A stretch of 20,407 bases of DNA, from assembly GCA_049606935.1 (NCBI GenBank), contig JBMYWA010000042.1, positions 1 through 20,407 on the forward strand. The letters are read 5' to 3'. A program made the position numbers and the translations under genes. Origin of the DNA: CAJXZP01 sp049606935. Its GTDB lineage: Bacteria > Bacteroidota > Bacteroidia > Flavobacteriales_G > Salibacteraceae. Positions within the stretch are counted from its first letter, which is position 1, and every line of letters begins with the position of its first letter. Below the pieces are notes generated by a model. The model saw nothing but the letters and a program-made list of their open reading frames with translations, ran no database searches and was not told where the DNA came from. This document shows, one piece after another, positions 7,600 through 14,789 of this stretch.

Positions 7600-8130
7600 A
7601 TGAACAGAAAGTTAAAAACTAAGGAACTTAAAAGATTAGAGAAAGATGAATTTAAAAAATTGAAGAAGTTTCCAATAATTGTTATTCTAGATAATATTCG
7701 TAGTTTACATAATGTGGGTTCAATTTTTCGAAGTTGTGATGCATTAAAGGTTGAAAAGGTTTTATTATGCGGCTTAACGGCATGTCCTCCGCATAAGGAA
7801 ATTCACAAAACTGCGTTAGGAGCTACTGAGTCGGTTGAGTGGAGTTATTTCGAGGATGTTACGGAAGCTGTGAGGTATTGCAAGCGTTTGGAGTATCAGA
7901 TAGTACCAGCTGAACAGGCTGAAGATACGGTGTTGCTTCAAGATTTAAATACAAAAAGCCAAGATAAATTGGCTTTTGTTTTTGGAAATGAAGTGTTTGG
8001 TGTTAACCAAGAAGTCATTTCTATGTCTGATTTTGTATTAGAGATTCCTCAATTTGGCACTAAACATTCTTTTAATGTGTCGGTAAGTGCCGGCATTGTA
8101 CTTTGGGAGGCTGTAAAAATGAGAATTTAG
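7600..8130 (+). CDS. SpoU/TrmH-family RNA 2'-O-ribose methyltransferase
   Basis: A 176-residue SPOUT methyltransferase that transfers methyl from S-adenosylmethionine to a ribose 2'-OH in tRNA or rRNA. The three family motifs are present in order. Motif 1 is DNIRSLHNVGSIFRSCDA, with the catalytic Arg and the Asn-x-Gly-Ser pattern. Motif 2 is FVFGNEVFGV. Motif 3 is IPQFGTKHSFNVSVSAGI, which has Phe where Leu is usual before Asn-Val-Ser. The SAM-binding trefoil knot is formed from motifs 2 and 3. The start is taken as the ATG at 7600; a TTG 12 bases upstream in frame is less likely. The RNA target cannot be assigned from sequence, since TrmH, TrmL and RlmB paralogues look alike at this level. 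The gene is single and divergent from mutS, and its stop overlaps that of the convergent small lipoprotein. Confidence 0.9.
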   Translation: MNRKLKTKELKRLEKDEFKKLKKFPIIVILDNIRSLHNVGSIFRSCDALKVEKVLLCGLTACPPHKEIHKTALGATESVEWSYFEDVTEAVRYCKRLEYQIVPAEQAEDTVLLQDLNTKSQDKLAFVFGNEVFGVNQEVISMSDFVLEIPQFGTKHSFNVSVSAGIVLWEAVKMRI

Positions 8131-8318
8131 TTAGCGCAACTCCATCCGTTATCTTCATGAACTTCAATTGCAGTTGTGTAGGAATGTCCGTTACTACATA
8201 CTTCATTTGTTAGTTGCCCTTTTTCAGGATCGTTATACGTACACGTTGCACATTTATCACATGATGTAGTGATAGAAAGTAAAGCAATTCCTGCGGCAAA
8301 TAATAATGATCTTTTCAT
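8127..8318 (-). CDS. Small cysteine-rich lipoprotein of unknown function
   Basis: A 63-residue predicted lipoprotein. The N-terminal signal (MKRSLLFAAGIALLSITTSC) ends in a lipobox with Cys20. The 43-residue mature part holds four further cysteines (23, 26, 41, 61), with a DKCATCTY motif just after the lipidated Cys. That pattern suggests two disulfides or a metal site in the periplasm or on the cell surface. I do not recognise a named function; I recall similar CxxC-containing mini-lipoproteins in Bacteroidota but cannot verify that here. The ATG at 8318 is chosen because it gives a standard lipoprotein signal; an upstream start at 8354 would bury it. The TAA stop overlaps the TAG stop of the convergent methyltransferase gene. 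A TATATTTG element lies 20 bases upstream of the ATG. Confidence 0.72.
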   Translation of the reverse strand: MKRSLLFAAGIALLSITTSCDKCATCTYNDPEKGQLTNEVCSNGHSYTTAIEVHEDNGWSCAN

Positions 8319-8337
8319 GATTTCTATGTTTAGCTCA

Positions 8338-8345
8338 CAAATATA
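8338..8345 (-). promoter_or_regulatory. Putative -7 element for the Cys-rich lipoprotein
   Basis: TATATTTG on the minus strand matches TAnnTTTG exactly and sits 19 bases upstream of the ATG at 8318, implying a leader of roughly 10-15 bases. No good TTTG -33 element is found at the expected distance. Confidence 0.4.
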
Positions 8346-8397
8346 GTGAATCAAATTTTTCTCCTTGAGAATTATCGTAGTATTTTAACTAAAGGAT

Positions 8398-8430
8398 AAA
8401 AAAAAGCCGAAGAACAAAGTTCTTCGGCTT
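8398..8430 (-). terminator. Rho-independent terminator of the OmpA-like/TPR lipoprotein gene
   Basis: A 12-bp stem (8404-8415 with 8419-8430) with a short AT loop, followed on the minus strand by eight T (8405-8398). It begins 22 bases after the stop codon at 8453, and separates that gene from the small lipoprotein downstream. Confidence 0.9.
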
Positions 8431-8452
8431 CTCCATAAGTTGCTAAATTATT

Positions 8453-10162
8453 TTATAATCCAGATAAATCAGCTTTAATAAACTCAACATCTTTAAGTGC
8501 TTTTGCTTTTAAAGAGTTGTCTTTATTGATCGCTAATTTTAAGTTTTTCATCATTAAATCATTGTTTGAAGTTCTTGCTCCAACAATGGCCTTTAAATAG
8601 TAAGCTTCTGCAGATGTAGCATCTTCACTGGCATCGATTGTTGCAAGTGCTCCTTGAGCATCACCATTTAAAATTTGAGCAAGAGCCAAGTTTAATGTTT
8701 TGAATGATCCCATGTTACTTACTGCAGAAGAGTAATCACCAGACTGAATGTCAAGGATTCCCATGTTGTAATTTACCTCGTCACCAGCTCCATTTGCTTT
8801 AGCATAGGCAGCTTTGGCAGCAACTCTATCGCCTTTTAAATGGGCAATTACACCAATGTTATTCATTACTTCAGAAGTTGCTTCAATAGCTTTTGCTTTA
8901 TTAAAGTTAGCTTCGGCATCACCTAATTTGTTTTGTAATAATAGGATGTAGCCCATATTGTTGAAAGTCCTCCAATCAGAAGCAAATAACTCAGAAGCCT
9001 TAGTATATATGCTAAGCTTCTCGTTTAAATCATTTGTTAAGGTCGCAGCGTATAAAACTTCTTCCACAGTTAAAACAGAAGCGTCAGCAGCATATTGAGC
9101 TACAATTTGTTCATCAGATCTTCCTACACGTTCCATGGAAAGAACCATTTGAGAACGTCTTAATGGAGGCAATACTTTTTCTTTAACTTCAACGTAAGTT
9201 TCAGAAAGGTTTTTGATTTCTGTTTCTCTTTTGGCTGGATCAGAATACATTTCTAATACACGAATGATTAACTGTTTATCTTCAATATCCGAAGCTTGCA
9301 TTTTTTGTTTGAAACCATCCCAGTCTTCACCTTTTCCAGTTAAAGAATAAAAAGCATCTTCTTTTGTACCTTCAACTTTGTATCTATTTAATTGACGCTT
9401 TACAACGGCACTTGCAGATTTAGCTCTGTTATCTGCTAAGCTTTCATTTTTTGTTAATTCACCATCTGGAGACGCGTACGACTCAACAGATAATCCTTTA
9501 AAAACAATTGAAGTATCTTTAGAATTAGTTTTAATGTTTGCTAACAAAGATTTCACTTCATCTTTATTTAATTCTGAACTTCTTACAGAAGATGATTGGA
9601 TTGTGTAAAGAATTTCAGCAGTTTCCGTAAAAGGAACAATTCTTTGAAAAGCATCTTTACCCAAGATTGGTTTCTCGTCAGACTGAACTAACTTTGGGGT
9701 GATGTTGGTTCCTTCTGCAATATCAAAAGAACCAATCTCTTTAGTTTTGGTTTTAAATAATCCAGTAAGGTTCGCTTTTAAAACACCTCTTTCCATTTTG
9801 TCATCATAGGCATAGGTATAATCAAAAGAAAATGAACCACCTTCCTCAAATTTAATCTTCTTCCCTTCTTGATCAGAGTCTTCACCAACAAGCACAAAAG
9901 GATCTAAAGATTTAATCACTTGTCCATCAGCTTCAAAAACTGGGGTTACTTGAATAGCCGCCTTTTTTGCTAAATATTTGGTTGGAATTTTCCCGGAAAT
10001 AACAACAGTTACTGAATCACCGTGCATTTCTAGTGGGTTTGGAGCTGCTTCATAAGTAGCTGTTTCCGCATTTTTTTCCATTTTGTTCAATGGATTACAT
10101 GCTACAATTGTAACTAGTGCCACCAAAGCAACTGAAATGTTTTTGAAATTTGATAGTTTCAT
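8453..10162 (-). CDS. Lipoprotein with OmpA-like region and TPR-like repeats
   Basis: A 569-residue predicted lipoprotein with signal and lipobox TIVAC (Cys22). Residues about 45-150 form a beta-rich region with repeated strands (VTVVISGKIPTKYLAKK, KFEEGGSFSFDYTYAYDD). Residues about 180-345 resemble an OmpA-family peptidoglycan-binding domain: a YASPDGELTKN stretch followed by ESLADNRAKSASAVVKRQL matches that family's N-x-x-L-x-x-x-R-A helix. From about 370 to the end the protein is helical with TPR-like pairs (for example WRTFNNMGYILLLQNKLGDA and EVMNNIGVIAHLKGDRVAA). The likely role is to tie the outer membrane to peptidoglycan and serve as a scaffold; the substrate or partner is unknown. 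It stands alone between a consensus promoter and a strong terminator, which suggests a well-expressed monocistronic gene. Order and length differ from the T9SS protein PorE, so I do not call it PorE. Confidence 0.8.
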   Translation of the reverse strand: MKLSNFKNISVALVALVTIVACNPLNKMEKNAETATYEAAPNPLEMHGDSVTVVISGKIPTKYLAKKAAIQVTPVFEADGQVIKSLDPFVLVGEDSDQEGKKIKFEEGGSFSFDYTYAYDDKMERGVLKANLTGLFKTKTKEIGSFDIAEGTNITPKLVQSDEKPILGKDAFQRIVPFTETAEILYTIQSSSVRSSELNKDEVKSLLANIKTNSKDTSIVFKGLSVESYASPDGELTKNESLADNRAKSASAVVKRQLNRYKVEGTKEDAFYSLTGKGEDWDGFKQKMQASDIEDKQLIIRVLEMYSDPAKRETEIKNLSETYVEVKEKVLPPLRRSQMVLSMERVGRSDEQIVAQYAADASVLTVEEVLYAATLTNDLNEKLSIYTKASELFASDWRTFNNMGYILLLQNKLGDAEANFNKAKAIEATSEVMNNIGVIAHLKGDRVAAKAAYAKANGAGDEVNYNMGILDIQSGDYSSAVSNMGSFKTLNLALAQILNGDAQGALATIDASEDATSAEAYYLKAIVGARTSNNDLMMKNLKLAINKDNSLKAKALKDVEFIKADLSGL

Positions 10163-10197
10163 TTTATAAAAATTATATCGTTATATTTTATCGAGTG

Positions 10198-10228
10198 CAA
10201 AACTAGAGTATTATCCCTTATATGCAAA
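10198..10228 (-). promoter_or_regulatory. Consensus Bacteroidota promoter of the OmpA-like/TPR lipoprotein gene
   Basis: On the minus strand TTTG (10228-10225), exactly 19 bases, then TAGTTTTG (10205-10198), a full match to TTTG-N19-TAnnTTTG. The ATG is at 10162, giving a leader of about 30 bases that is very A/T rich with no Shine-Dalgarno sequence. This is the best promoter match in the window. Confidence 0.72.
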
Positions 10229-10242
10229 TGGTTTGAGTAGTA

Positions 10243-10875
10243 TTACAATGTTAATTTTACTTGATCCTTAGCTAGTAAAAGTCGTTCTTTAATTAAAAAG
10301 TCAATTATTTGATTTACAGAGTCATCAAAGTTTTTCCTTAATGCCGTAGCTTGAACTCTAAAAACAGGGAAATCTATAGCTTTAGATTTCAACATTTTTT
10401 GATATTTATTATCAATATGTGCTAAGTATTCTAACGAAATATGGGCTTCTAGTTTTCTACCCCTGCTGGCTACGTGGCTTAGAGCTTCTGCTGGAGTTTG
10501 ATCAATATAAATCAAAGCATTTGGAGATGGTATTTGACTCTTAATCGAATTGAATATTCTTTGAAACAATTGCAATTCCTTTCCCGATAAGTTTGTTTGA
10601 GCAAAGAGACTAGTTTTTTGAATGTAGTAATCCGAAATAATTAATTCGTTTGATTCAAAGAGTTTTGGCGATAATTGCTCCATTCTTTCCATCAAAAAGA
10701 AGGTTTCTGCTGGAAATTTGTTTGCTTCAATGTCGTTATATAATCCTTTAAGGAAAGGATTATTTAGAAAAGTTTCCAAAACTAGAGTGACATCCAGTGT
10801 TTTGGCCAATTTTTTAGCCAGGGTGGTTTTACCGGCTCCTAAGTTGCCTTCTATGCAAATGTATTTTGTATTCAT
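10243..10875 (-). CDS. Deoxynucleoside kinase family protein
   Basis: A 210-residue P-loop kinase expected to phosphorylate a deoxynucleoside with ATP in the salvage pathway. The P-loop IEGNLGAGKTTLA spans residues 8-20. The probable catalytic base Glu34 is in LVLETFLNNPFLKGLY, a typical dNK segment (E...NPFL..Y). The lid arginines are in RGRKLE, followed by ISLEYLAHIDNKYQKML. One oddity is that the usual Asp/Glu-Arg-Ser/Tyr motif after strand 3 reads SDYYIQKTSLFA, with Tyr83 where Arg is expected, so substrate contacts may differ. It overlaps folK by four bases (ATGA), so the two are translationally coupled. Substrate preference (dA, dG or dC) cannot be assigned. Confidence 0.88.
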   Translation of the reverse strand: MNTKYICIEGNLGAGKTTLAKKLAKTLDVTLVLETFLNNPFLKGLYNDIEANKFPAETFFLMERMEQLSPKLFESNELIISDYYIQKTSLFAQTNLSGKELQLFQRIFNSIKSQIPSPNALIYIDQTPAEALSHVASRGRKLEAHISLEYLAHIDNKYQKMLKSKAIDFPVFRVQATALRKNFDDSVNQIIDFLIKERLLLAKDQVKLTL

Positions 10876-11363
10876 ATGGATGTAACCTCACTTTTATCTT
10901 GACATTTTTCAAGTAAAGCTGTATTGGATTCTTTGTAAATTGGATGTTCAAAATTAGGTGCTATTTCTGCTAATGGTTTTAAAGTGAACATTCTTTCATG
11001 TAGGGCGTAATGAGGAATTTTTAATACCTCTGTTTCTATAACTTCATTATTTACATAGAGTAAATCAATATCAATTACCCTTGATTGAAACCCACTAGCA
11101 TTAGGGTTTCTTGTTCTGCCTAGTTTTAATTCAATATTTTGAGTAATAGCTAATGTTTCAAATGCAGTTTTGCTGGTGGATACATGTAAAACCTGATTAA
11201 GAAATAGATTGGAGGATTTAAACCCCCAAGGTTCACTTTGGTACAATTTACTTGAATGTAAAATAGAACCAATCTCTTTTTCAATAAGCATCTTGCATTG
11301 TGAAAAAATACTTTGTACATCTCCAAGATTTCCACCTAACAATAAGTATATGTTATTTGTCAT
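10872..11363 (-). CDS. folK: 2-amino-4-hydroxy-6-hydroxymethyldihydropteridine pyrophosphokinase
   Basis: A 163-residue HPPK that transfers pyrophosphate from ATP to 6-hydroxymethyl-dihydropterin in folate synthesis. Family signatures are in order: LLLGGNLGD (residues 7-15), the pterin-binding loop LYQSEPWGF, LGRTRN, the magnesium-binding DIDLLY, and PHYALHERMFTLKPLAEIAP. The start is taken as ATG at 11363, because a GTG nine bases upstream (11372) would place the first codon at or before the predicted transcription start and adds residues not expected for the family. folP is not adjacent. The gene diverges from sppA and overlaps the deoxynucleoside kinase gene downstream by four bases. Confidence 0.94.
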   Translation of the reverse strand: MTNNIYLLLGGNLGDVQSIFSQCKMLIEKEIGSILHSSKLYQSEPWGFKSSNLFLNQVLHVSTSKTAFETLAITQNIELKLGRTRNPNASGFQSRVIDIDLLYVNNEVIETEVLKIPHYALHERMFTLKPLAEIAPNFEHPIYKESNTALLEKCQDKSEVTSI

Positions 11364-11376
11364 TTTTTTCACTTCA

Positions 11377-11384
11377 CAAATTTA
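11377..11384 (-). promoter_or_regulatory. Putative -7 element for folK-dNK
   Basis: TAAATTTG on the minus strand matches TAnnTTTG and ends 13 bases before the folK ATG at 11363. A start about seven bases downstream would leave a leader under 10 bases. No clear -33 TTTG is seen. Confidence 0.42.
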
Positions 11385-11559
11385 ATTCTCAAAAAAATGG
11401 ATTGCACATTGAGTGGAGGTTAAATTGGTTGAATTTTATTTAAGTTATGCACATTTGGTAGGTGTTTATCTTCCGTTAAACATAAAAACATGCCTTTAGT
11501 GTATTTGTTACTTTTTGAACCATTTATTACTTCTACTTTTGAAGGAAATAAAATGTCCT

Positions 11560-13365
11560 ATGAGAAAATTTTTTAAATATGTATTTGCATCCATGCTGGG
11601 GTTTGTAATCGCGGGTGGTGTTTTGATGATAATGTTCTTTGTTGGTGTTGCCAACTTAATAGATAGCGCTAAAAATGAATTTACAATAGGTAAAAAGGAG
11701 GTAGCGGTTAAAACAAATTCTGTATATCATATAAAGTTTAATCAAGAAATTGACGAACGCGCAGCTGAAGATCCATTTGATGGGTTAGATCTTGGTCCAT
11801 TTGCAGGTTCTTATAAAACAAGTTTACGCGATATTGTGGAGTCTATTAATTACGCGGCTACGGATAAAAATATTGAAGGTATTTTTATGGAAGTAGATGG
11901 GTTTCCTGGAGGATTGTCTAAAATGGAAGAAGTAAGAAACGCTTTGTTGAAATTTAAAGAATCTGGTAAATGGATTGTTTCTTATAGTGAGGGATACTCG
12001 CAAGGAGCGTATTATCTAAATTCTGTGGCAGATAAAATATATATGTACCCAGAAGGAAATATCTTTTTTAAAGGGCTTGCAACAAACATTATGTATATGA
12101 AGGGTCTACTTGAAAAGATGGATATAGAAATGCAAGCCATTAAAGGTCCTGGAAATATCTATAAAAGTGCTGTTGAGCCACTTACGGCCGATGAAATGAG
12201 CGAAGCCAACAGAATTCAAATTAAAGCTTATTTAAGCTCTATTTGGGAACATTGGTTGCAAGGAATTTCTGATGAACGCGGAGTCTCCGTCATTGATTTA
12301 AATAATTATGCCGATAATTTATCCGTAAACAGTGCGGAGCAAGCCGTAAAATTAGGCTTAGTGGATGATCTGCTTTATAGAGATGAGGTATTAAAAAAAA
12401 TAATGAGCAGAATTGGAATAGAGGAGGAAAAGGAAATGCAATTGGTGGCATTTTCTAAGTATAAAAGTAAAAAGGTTTCTACTCGAAAGGAAGGTTCTAC
12501 ACGAATAAATACTAAAAAGGTTGCTGTAATTTATGCTAACGGTGAAATTAGATCAGGAAAGGGTTCTGATGGCGTTATGGGGTCGGATGACATTGCTGCC
12601 GCCATTAAGAAGGCAAGGCAAGATACCAATGTAAAGGCTATTGTTTTAAGGGTAAACTCGCCAGGTGGCAGCGCTTTAGCATCGGATGTTATGTGGAGAG
12701 AAACCATTTTAGCTAAAGCTGAAAAACCATTTATTGTATCTATGGGAGATTTAGCTGCTTCTGGGGGGTATTATATCTCTAGTAATGCAGATAAAATTTA
12801 CGCTAATGAAACTACTATTACTGGTTCTATTGGTGTTTTTGGACTAATGCCTGTTACCGAAAAGTTTTTTAAAAATAAACTCGGAATTTCTTTTTACAGT
12901 GAACAAACCAATTCCCATTCAACCTTTCCAAATGGTATTAATAAATTAGATGCAAAAGAATATGAAGTGGTTAACGATGCCATAATTGATATTTACGAAG
13001 ATTTTGTTACTAAAGTTGCTGCTGGAAGAGGCTTAACTGTTGATCAGGTCAAAGAAGTTGCAAAAGGTAGAGTTTGGACCGGGGAAGATGCTTTAGGTAT
13101 AGGATTGGTTGATGAAATTGGTGATTTAAACGATGCGATTGCATATGCAGTTAAGGAAGCGGGATTAGACAGCTATAGGGTTTATGAATTACCTAAATTG
13201 AAGGATCCATTTGAGCAAATGTTTTCGAATTTTGGAGTGTCTATTTCATCTAATTTAATGAAAGAAACGTTAGGGGCTAATTATAAATACCTGCGTATTT
13301 TTAATGAGGTAGAAAATATGAAAGGGGTACAGGCTCGCCTACCATATTCAATTGATGTTTATTAA
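11560..13365 (+). CDS. sppA: Signal peptide peptidase SppA, 67K type
   Basis: A 601-residue inner-membrane serine protease with two tandem ClpP-fold domains that degrades leftover signal peptides. An N-terminal membrane anchor spans about residues 8-33. The catalytic Lys is Lys202 in NIYKSAVEPLT (N-domain), and the catalytic Ser is Ser401 in GDLAASGGYYIS (C-domain), preceded by LRVNSPGGSALAS and followed by TGSIGVFG. Both halves of the Ser-Lys dyad are therefore present. The ATG at 11560 places the basic MRKFFK start directly before the anchor; the TTG at 11515 would add 15 unneeded residues. The upstream region holds only a weak -7 match (TGTATTTG, 11500-11507). The gene ends at a bidirectional terminator shared with the convergent Kelch-like gene. 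Confidence 0.95.
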   Translation: MRKFFKYVFASMLGFVIAGGVLMIMFFVGVANLIDSAKNEFTIGKKEVAVKTNSVYHIKFNQEIDERAAEDPFDGLDLGPFAGSYKTSLRDIVESINYAATDKNIEGIFMEVDGFPGGLSKMEEVRNALLKFKESGKWIVSYSEGYSQGAYYLNSVADKIYMYPEGNIFFKGLATNIMYMKGLLEKMDIEMQAIKGPGNIYKSAVEPLTADEMSEANRIQIKAYLSSIWEHWLQGISDERGVSVIDLNNYADNLSVNSAEQAVKLGLVDDLLYRDEVLKKIMSRIGIEEEKEMQLVAFSKYKSKKVSTRKEGSTRINTKKVAVIYANGEIRSGKGSDGVMGSDDIAAAIKKARQDTNVKAIVLRVNSPGGSALASDVMWRETILAKAEKPFIVSMGDLAASGGYYISSNADKIYANETTITGSIGVFGLMPVTEKFFKNKLGISFYSEQTNSHSTFPNGINKLDAKEYEVVNDAIIDIYEDFVTKVAAGRGLTVDQVKEVAKGRVWTGEDALGIGLVDEIGDLNDAIAYAVKEAGLDSYRVYELPKLKDPFEQMFSNFGVSISSNLMKETLGANYKYLRIFNEVENMKGVQARLPYSIDVY

Positions 13366-13383
13366 TTGAGAGAATTAGATTTG

Positions 13384-13414
13384 AAAAAGCCGATTAGAAA
13401 TAATCGGCTTTTTT
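13384..13414. terminator. Bidirectional terminator between sppA and the Kelch-like gene
   Basis: An 8-bp stem, GCCGATTA (13389-13396) with TAATCGGC (13401-13408), and a GAAA loop. It is flanked by five A on the left and six T on the right, so it can act in both directions. The T run overlaps the stop codon (13413-13415) of the minus-strand gene. Confidence 0.85.
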
Positions 13415-14711
13415 ATTGAATAATAATTTTTTCAACTTTTATTCTTGTTGAAGACTCCACCCAAAGATAATAGATACCTGGATTAAGTCTCATAGTTTCA
13501 ACTTTGGTTATTTCATTATTAAGCCTGATTGACATTAAATGTAATCCAGTACTGGAGTACAAATTGGCTTTTAAAGAGGGAGAATAATTGCTGCATTTAA
13601 TAATGAAGCTACCCGAATTGGGATTTGGAAAAATTCCAATTTCAGCATTAATATGTTCTTTTACGGTATTGGGATTACATGAAACTTTTAGGCACCTATT
13701 ACTTACTTTTTGGTTAGACTCCATTCCTCCAATTAAATAGTAATCACAGTCAAAAGAGGCAACTCCCCTAAAATCCATATTTATTTCAGGGTAAAAAGTG
13801 GTATCCCATGAGTTTAAAGCGGGGTCAAATATTAGAATTCTATTATTGGGATTTACAGGAGTATTTCCCTGGTAAGCAATCCCATTATAATTATATGTTT
13901 TATTAGAACCTCCAAACCATATTATTTTATTGTTTAGCGTTGAAGCAGCCATTCTGTAACCAATTAAATCTGCATTTAAAGTATCTACACTCCAAATGAT
14001 ATCTATAGGGTTACTTGGGTTTATATATCCTTTCCTTAACAAGTGGGTAATAGGAAAATTCAACCCCATTCTTGCTCCTCCTAAGTAGTATAAGGTGTCA
14101 CCGATAATGGCGCCAGAGGAACCAAAAGATTTAAAGGAGTGGTTGTTTGGAACAGGTGTACCTACCAACCAAGAATCTAATTGCGGATCATAAATTTGGG
14201 TGTTATTAATGTTTGTATTCTGGCTCCAACCTGTAATTACATAAATTAAACTGTCTTTATATACAGCCTGAACGTGATCATCTGTAGCCACAGGAAGAGG
14301 CATTCCGTTTGTGAGAAAAGTATCGGCTTCCAAATTTAATCGATGAACCAAATTGGATGACTGTTCGTTTCCATTTGCAAAAACGTGGTATCCACCTATA
14401 ATGTAGGCCACATTATTAATAACACTTGCTCCAGATGCTATTCTAGTAGGCGAAATAGGTAAATCTGGAAGACGTTGCCATGCATCATCAGTAACGGAAT
14501 ACTTATAGCACCTATTGTGAATCCCTGAATGGGATTTTGTAGTGTCAATACCTCCAAATGAATAGATGAATTTATTGCCGTTTATTATTGCTCCGCATAC
14601 GGAATTATTAGAAATTTTCTCAGGGCAAGACGCCAATGATAATGTGGTGTATTGAGAATAGGAGGTGCTGGTTATTGTAAAGCAAAAAAGTAAGAAAACG
14701 ATTGATTTCAT
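13413..14711 (-). CDS. Secreted Kelch-like repeat protein with T9SS C-terminal sorting domain
   Basis: A 432-residue exported protein. Residues 1-20 are a signal peptide ending in SYSQ. Residues about 35-345 contain repeated beta-propeller blades with Kelch hallmarks: IYSFGG, VAYIIGGYH, GDTLYYLGGA, NNKIIWFGGS and CDYYLIGG, each followed by a Trp- or Tyr-containing strand (DDAWQRLPDLP, DSWLVGTPVPN, NSWDTTFYPE). The last ~75 residues (IGIFPNPNSGSFIIK through ATLYS-like strands to IYYLWVESSTRIKVEKIIIQ) form a type A T9SS sorting domain, which directs export by the type IX machinery and surface attachment or release. PorU and PorV, which process such signals, are encoded nearby. The ligand of the propeller is unknown. 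No promoter is obvious; the pdhC terminator lies just upstream. Confidence 0.85.
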   Translation of the reverse strand: MKSIVFLLFCFTITSTSYSQYTTLSLASCPEKISNNSVCGAIINGNKFIYSFGGIDTTKSHSGIHNRCYKYSVTDDAWQRLPDLPISPTRIASGASVINNVAYIIGGYHVFANGNEQSSNLVHRLNLEADTFLTNGMPLPVATDDHVQAVYKDSLIYVITGWSQNTNINNTQIYDPQLDSWLVGTPVPNNHSFKSFGSSGAIIGDTLYYLGGARMGLNFPITHLLRKGYINPSNPIDIIWSVDTLNADLIGYRMAASTLNNKIIWFGGSNKTYNYNGIAYQGNTPVNPNNRILIFDPALNSWDTTFYPEINMDFRGVASFDCDYYLIGGMESNQKVSNRCLKVSCNPNTVKEHINAEIGIFPNPNSGSFIIKCSNYSPSLKANLYSSTGLHLMSIRLNNEITKVETMRLNPGIYYLWVESSTRIKVEKIIIQ

Positions 14712-14737
14712 GATTTAAATCTACAATTATTTTGAGC

Positions 14738-14767
14738 AAAAAAAAAGCTGTTCAAAACGAACAGCTT
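14738..14767 (-). terminator. Rho-independent terminator of pdhA-pdhC
   Basis: A stem of 7 to 9 bp (core GCTGTTC 14747-14753 with GAACAGC 14759-14765) and a 5-base loop, followed on the minus strand by nine T (14746-14738). It lies 22 bases beyond the pdhC stop and separates it from the Kelch-like gene. Confidence 0.88.
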
Positions 14768-14789
14768 TTTCATTACGATTTATTTTAAA

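Noticed and set aside
8453..10162. Calling the OmpA-like/TPR lipoprotein the T9SS component PorE
   Set aside because: PorE-type proteins as I recall have TPR first, WD40-like repeats, and OmpA last. Here the OmpA-like part precedes the TPR-like part and no WD40 blades are seen.
11515..11559. N-terminal extension of sppA from TTG at 11515
   Set aside because: The extension adds 15 residues ahead of a normal basic-plus-hydrophobic anchor beginning at the ATG at 11560. Comparable TTG extensions of mutS (7543) and the methyltransferase (7588) were rejected likewise.
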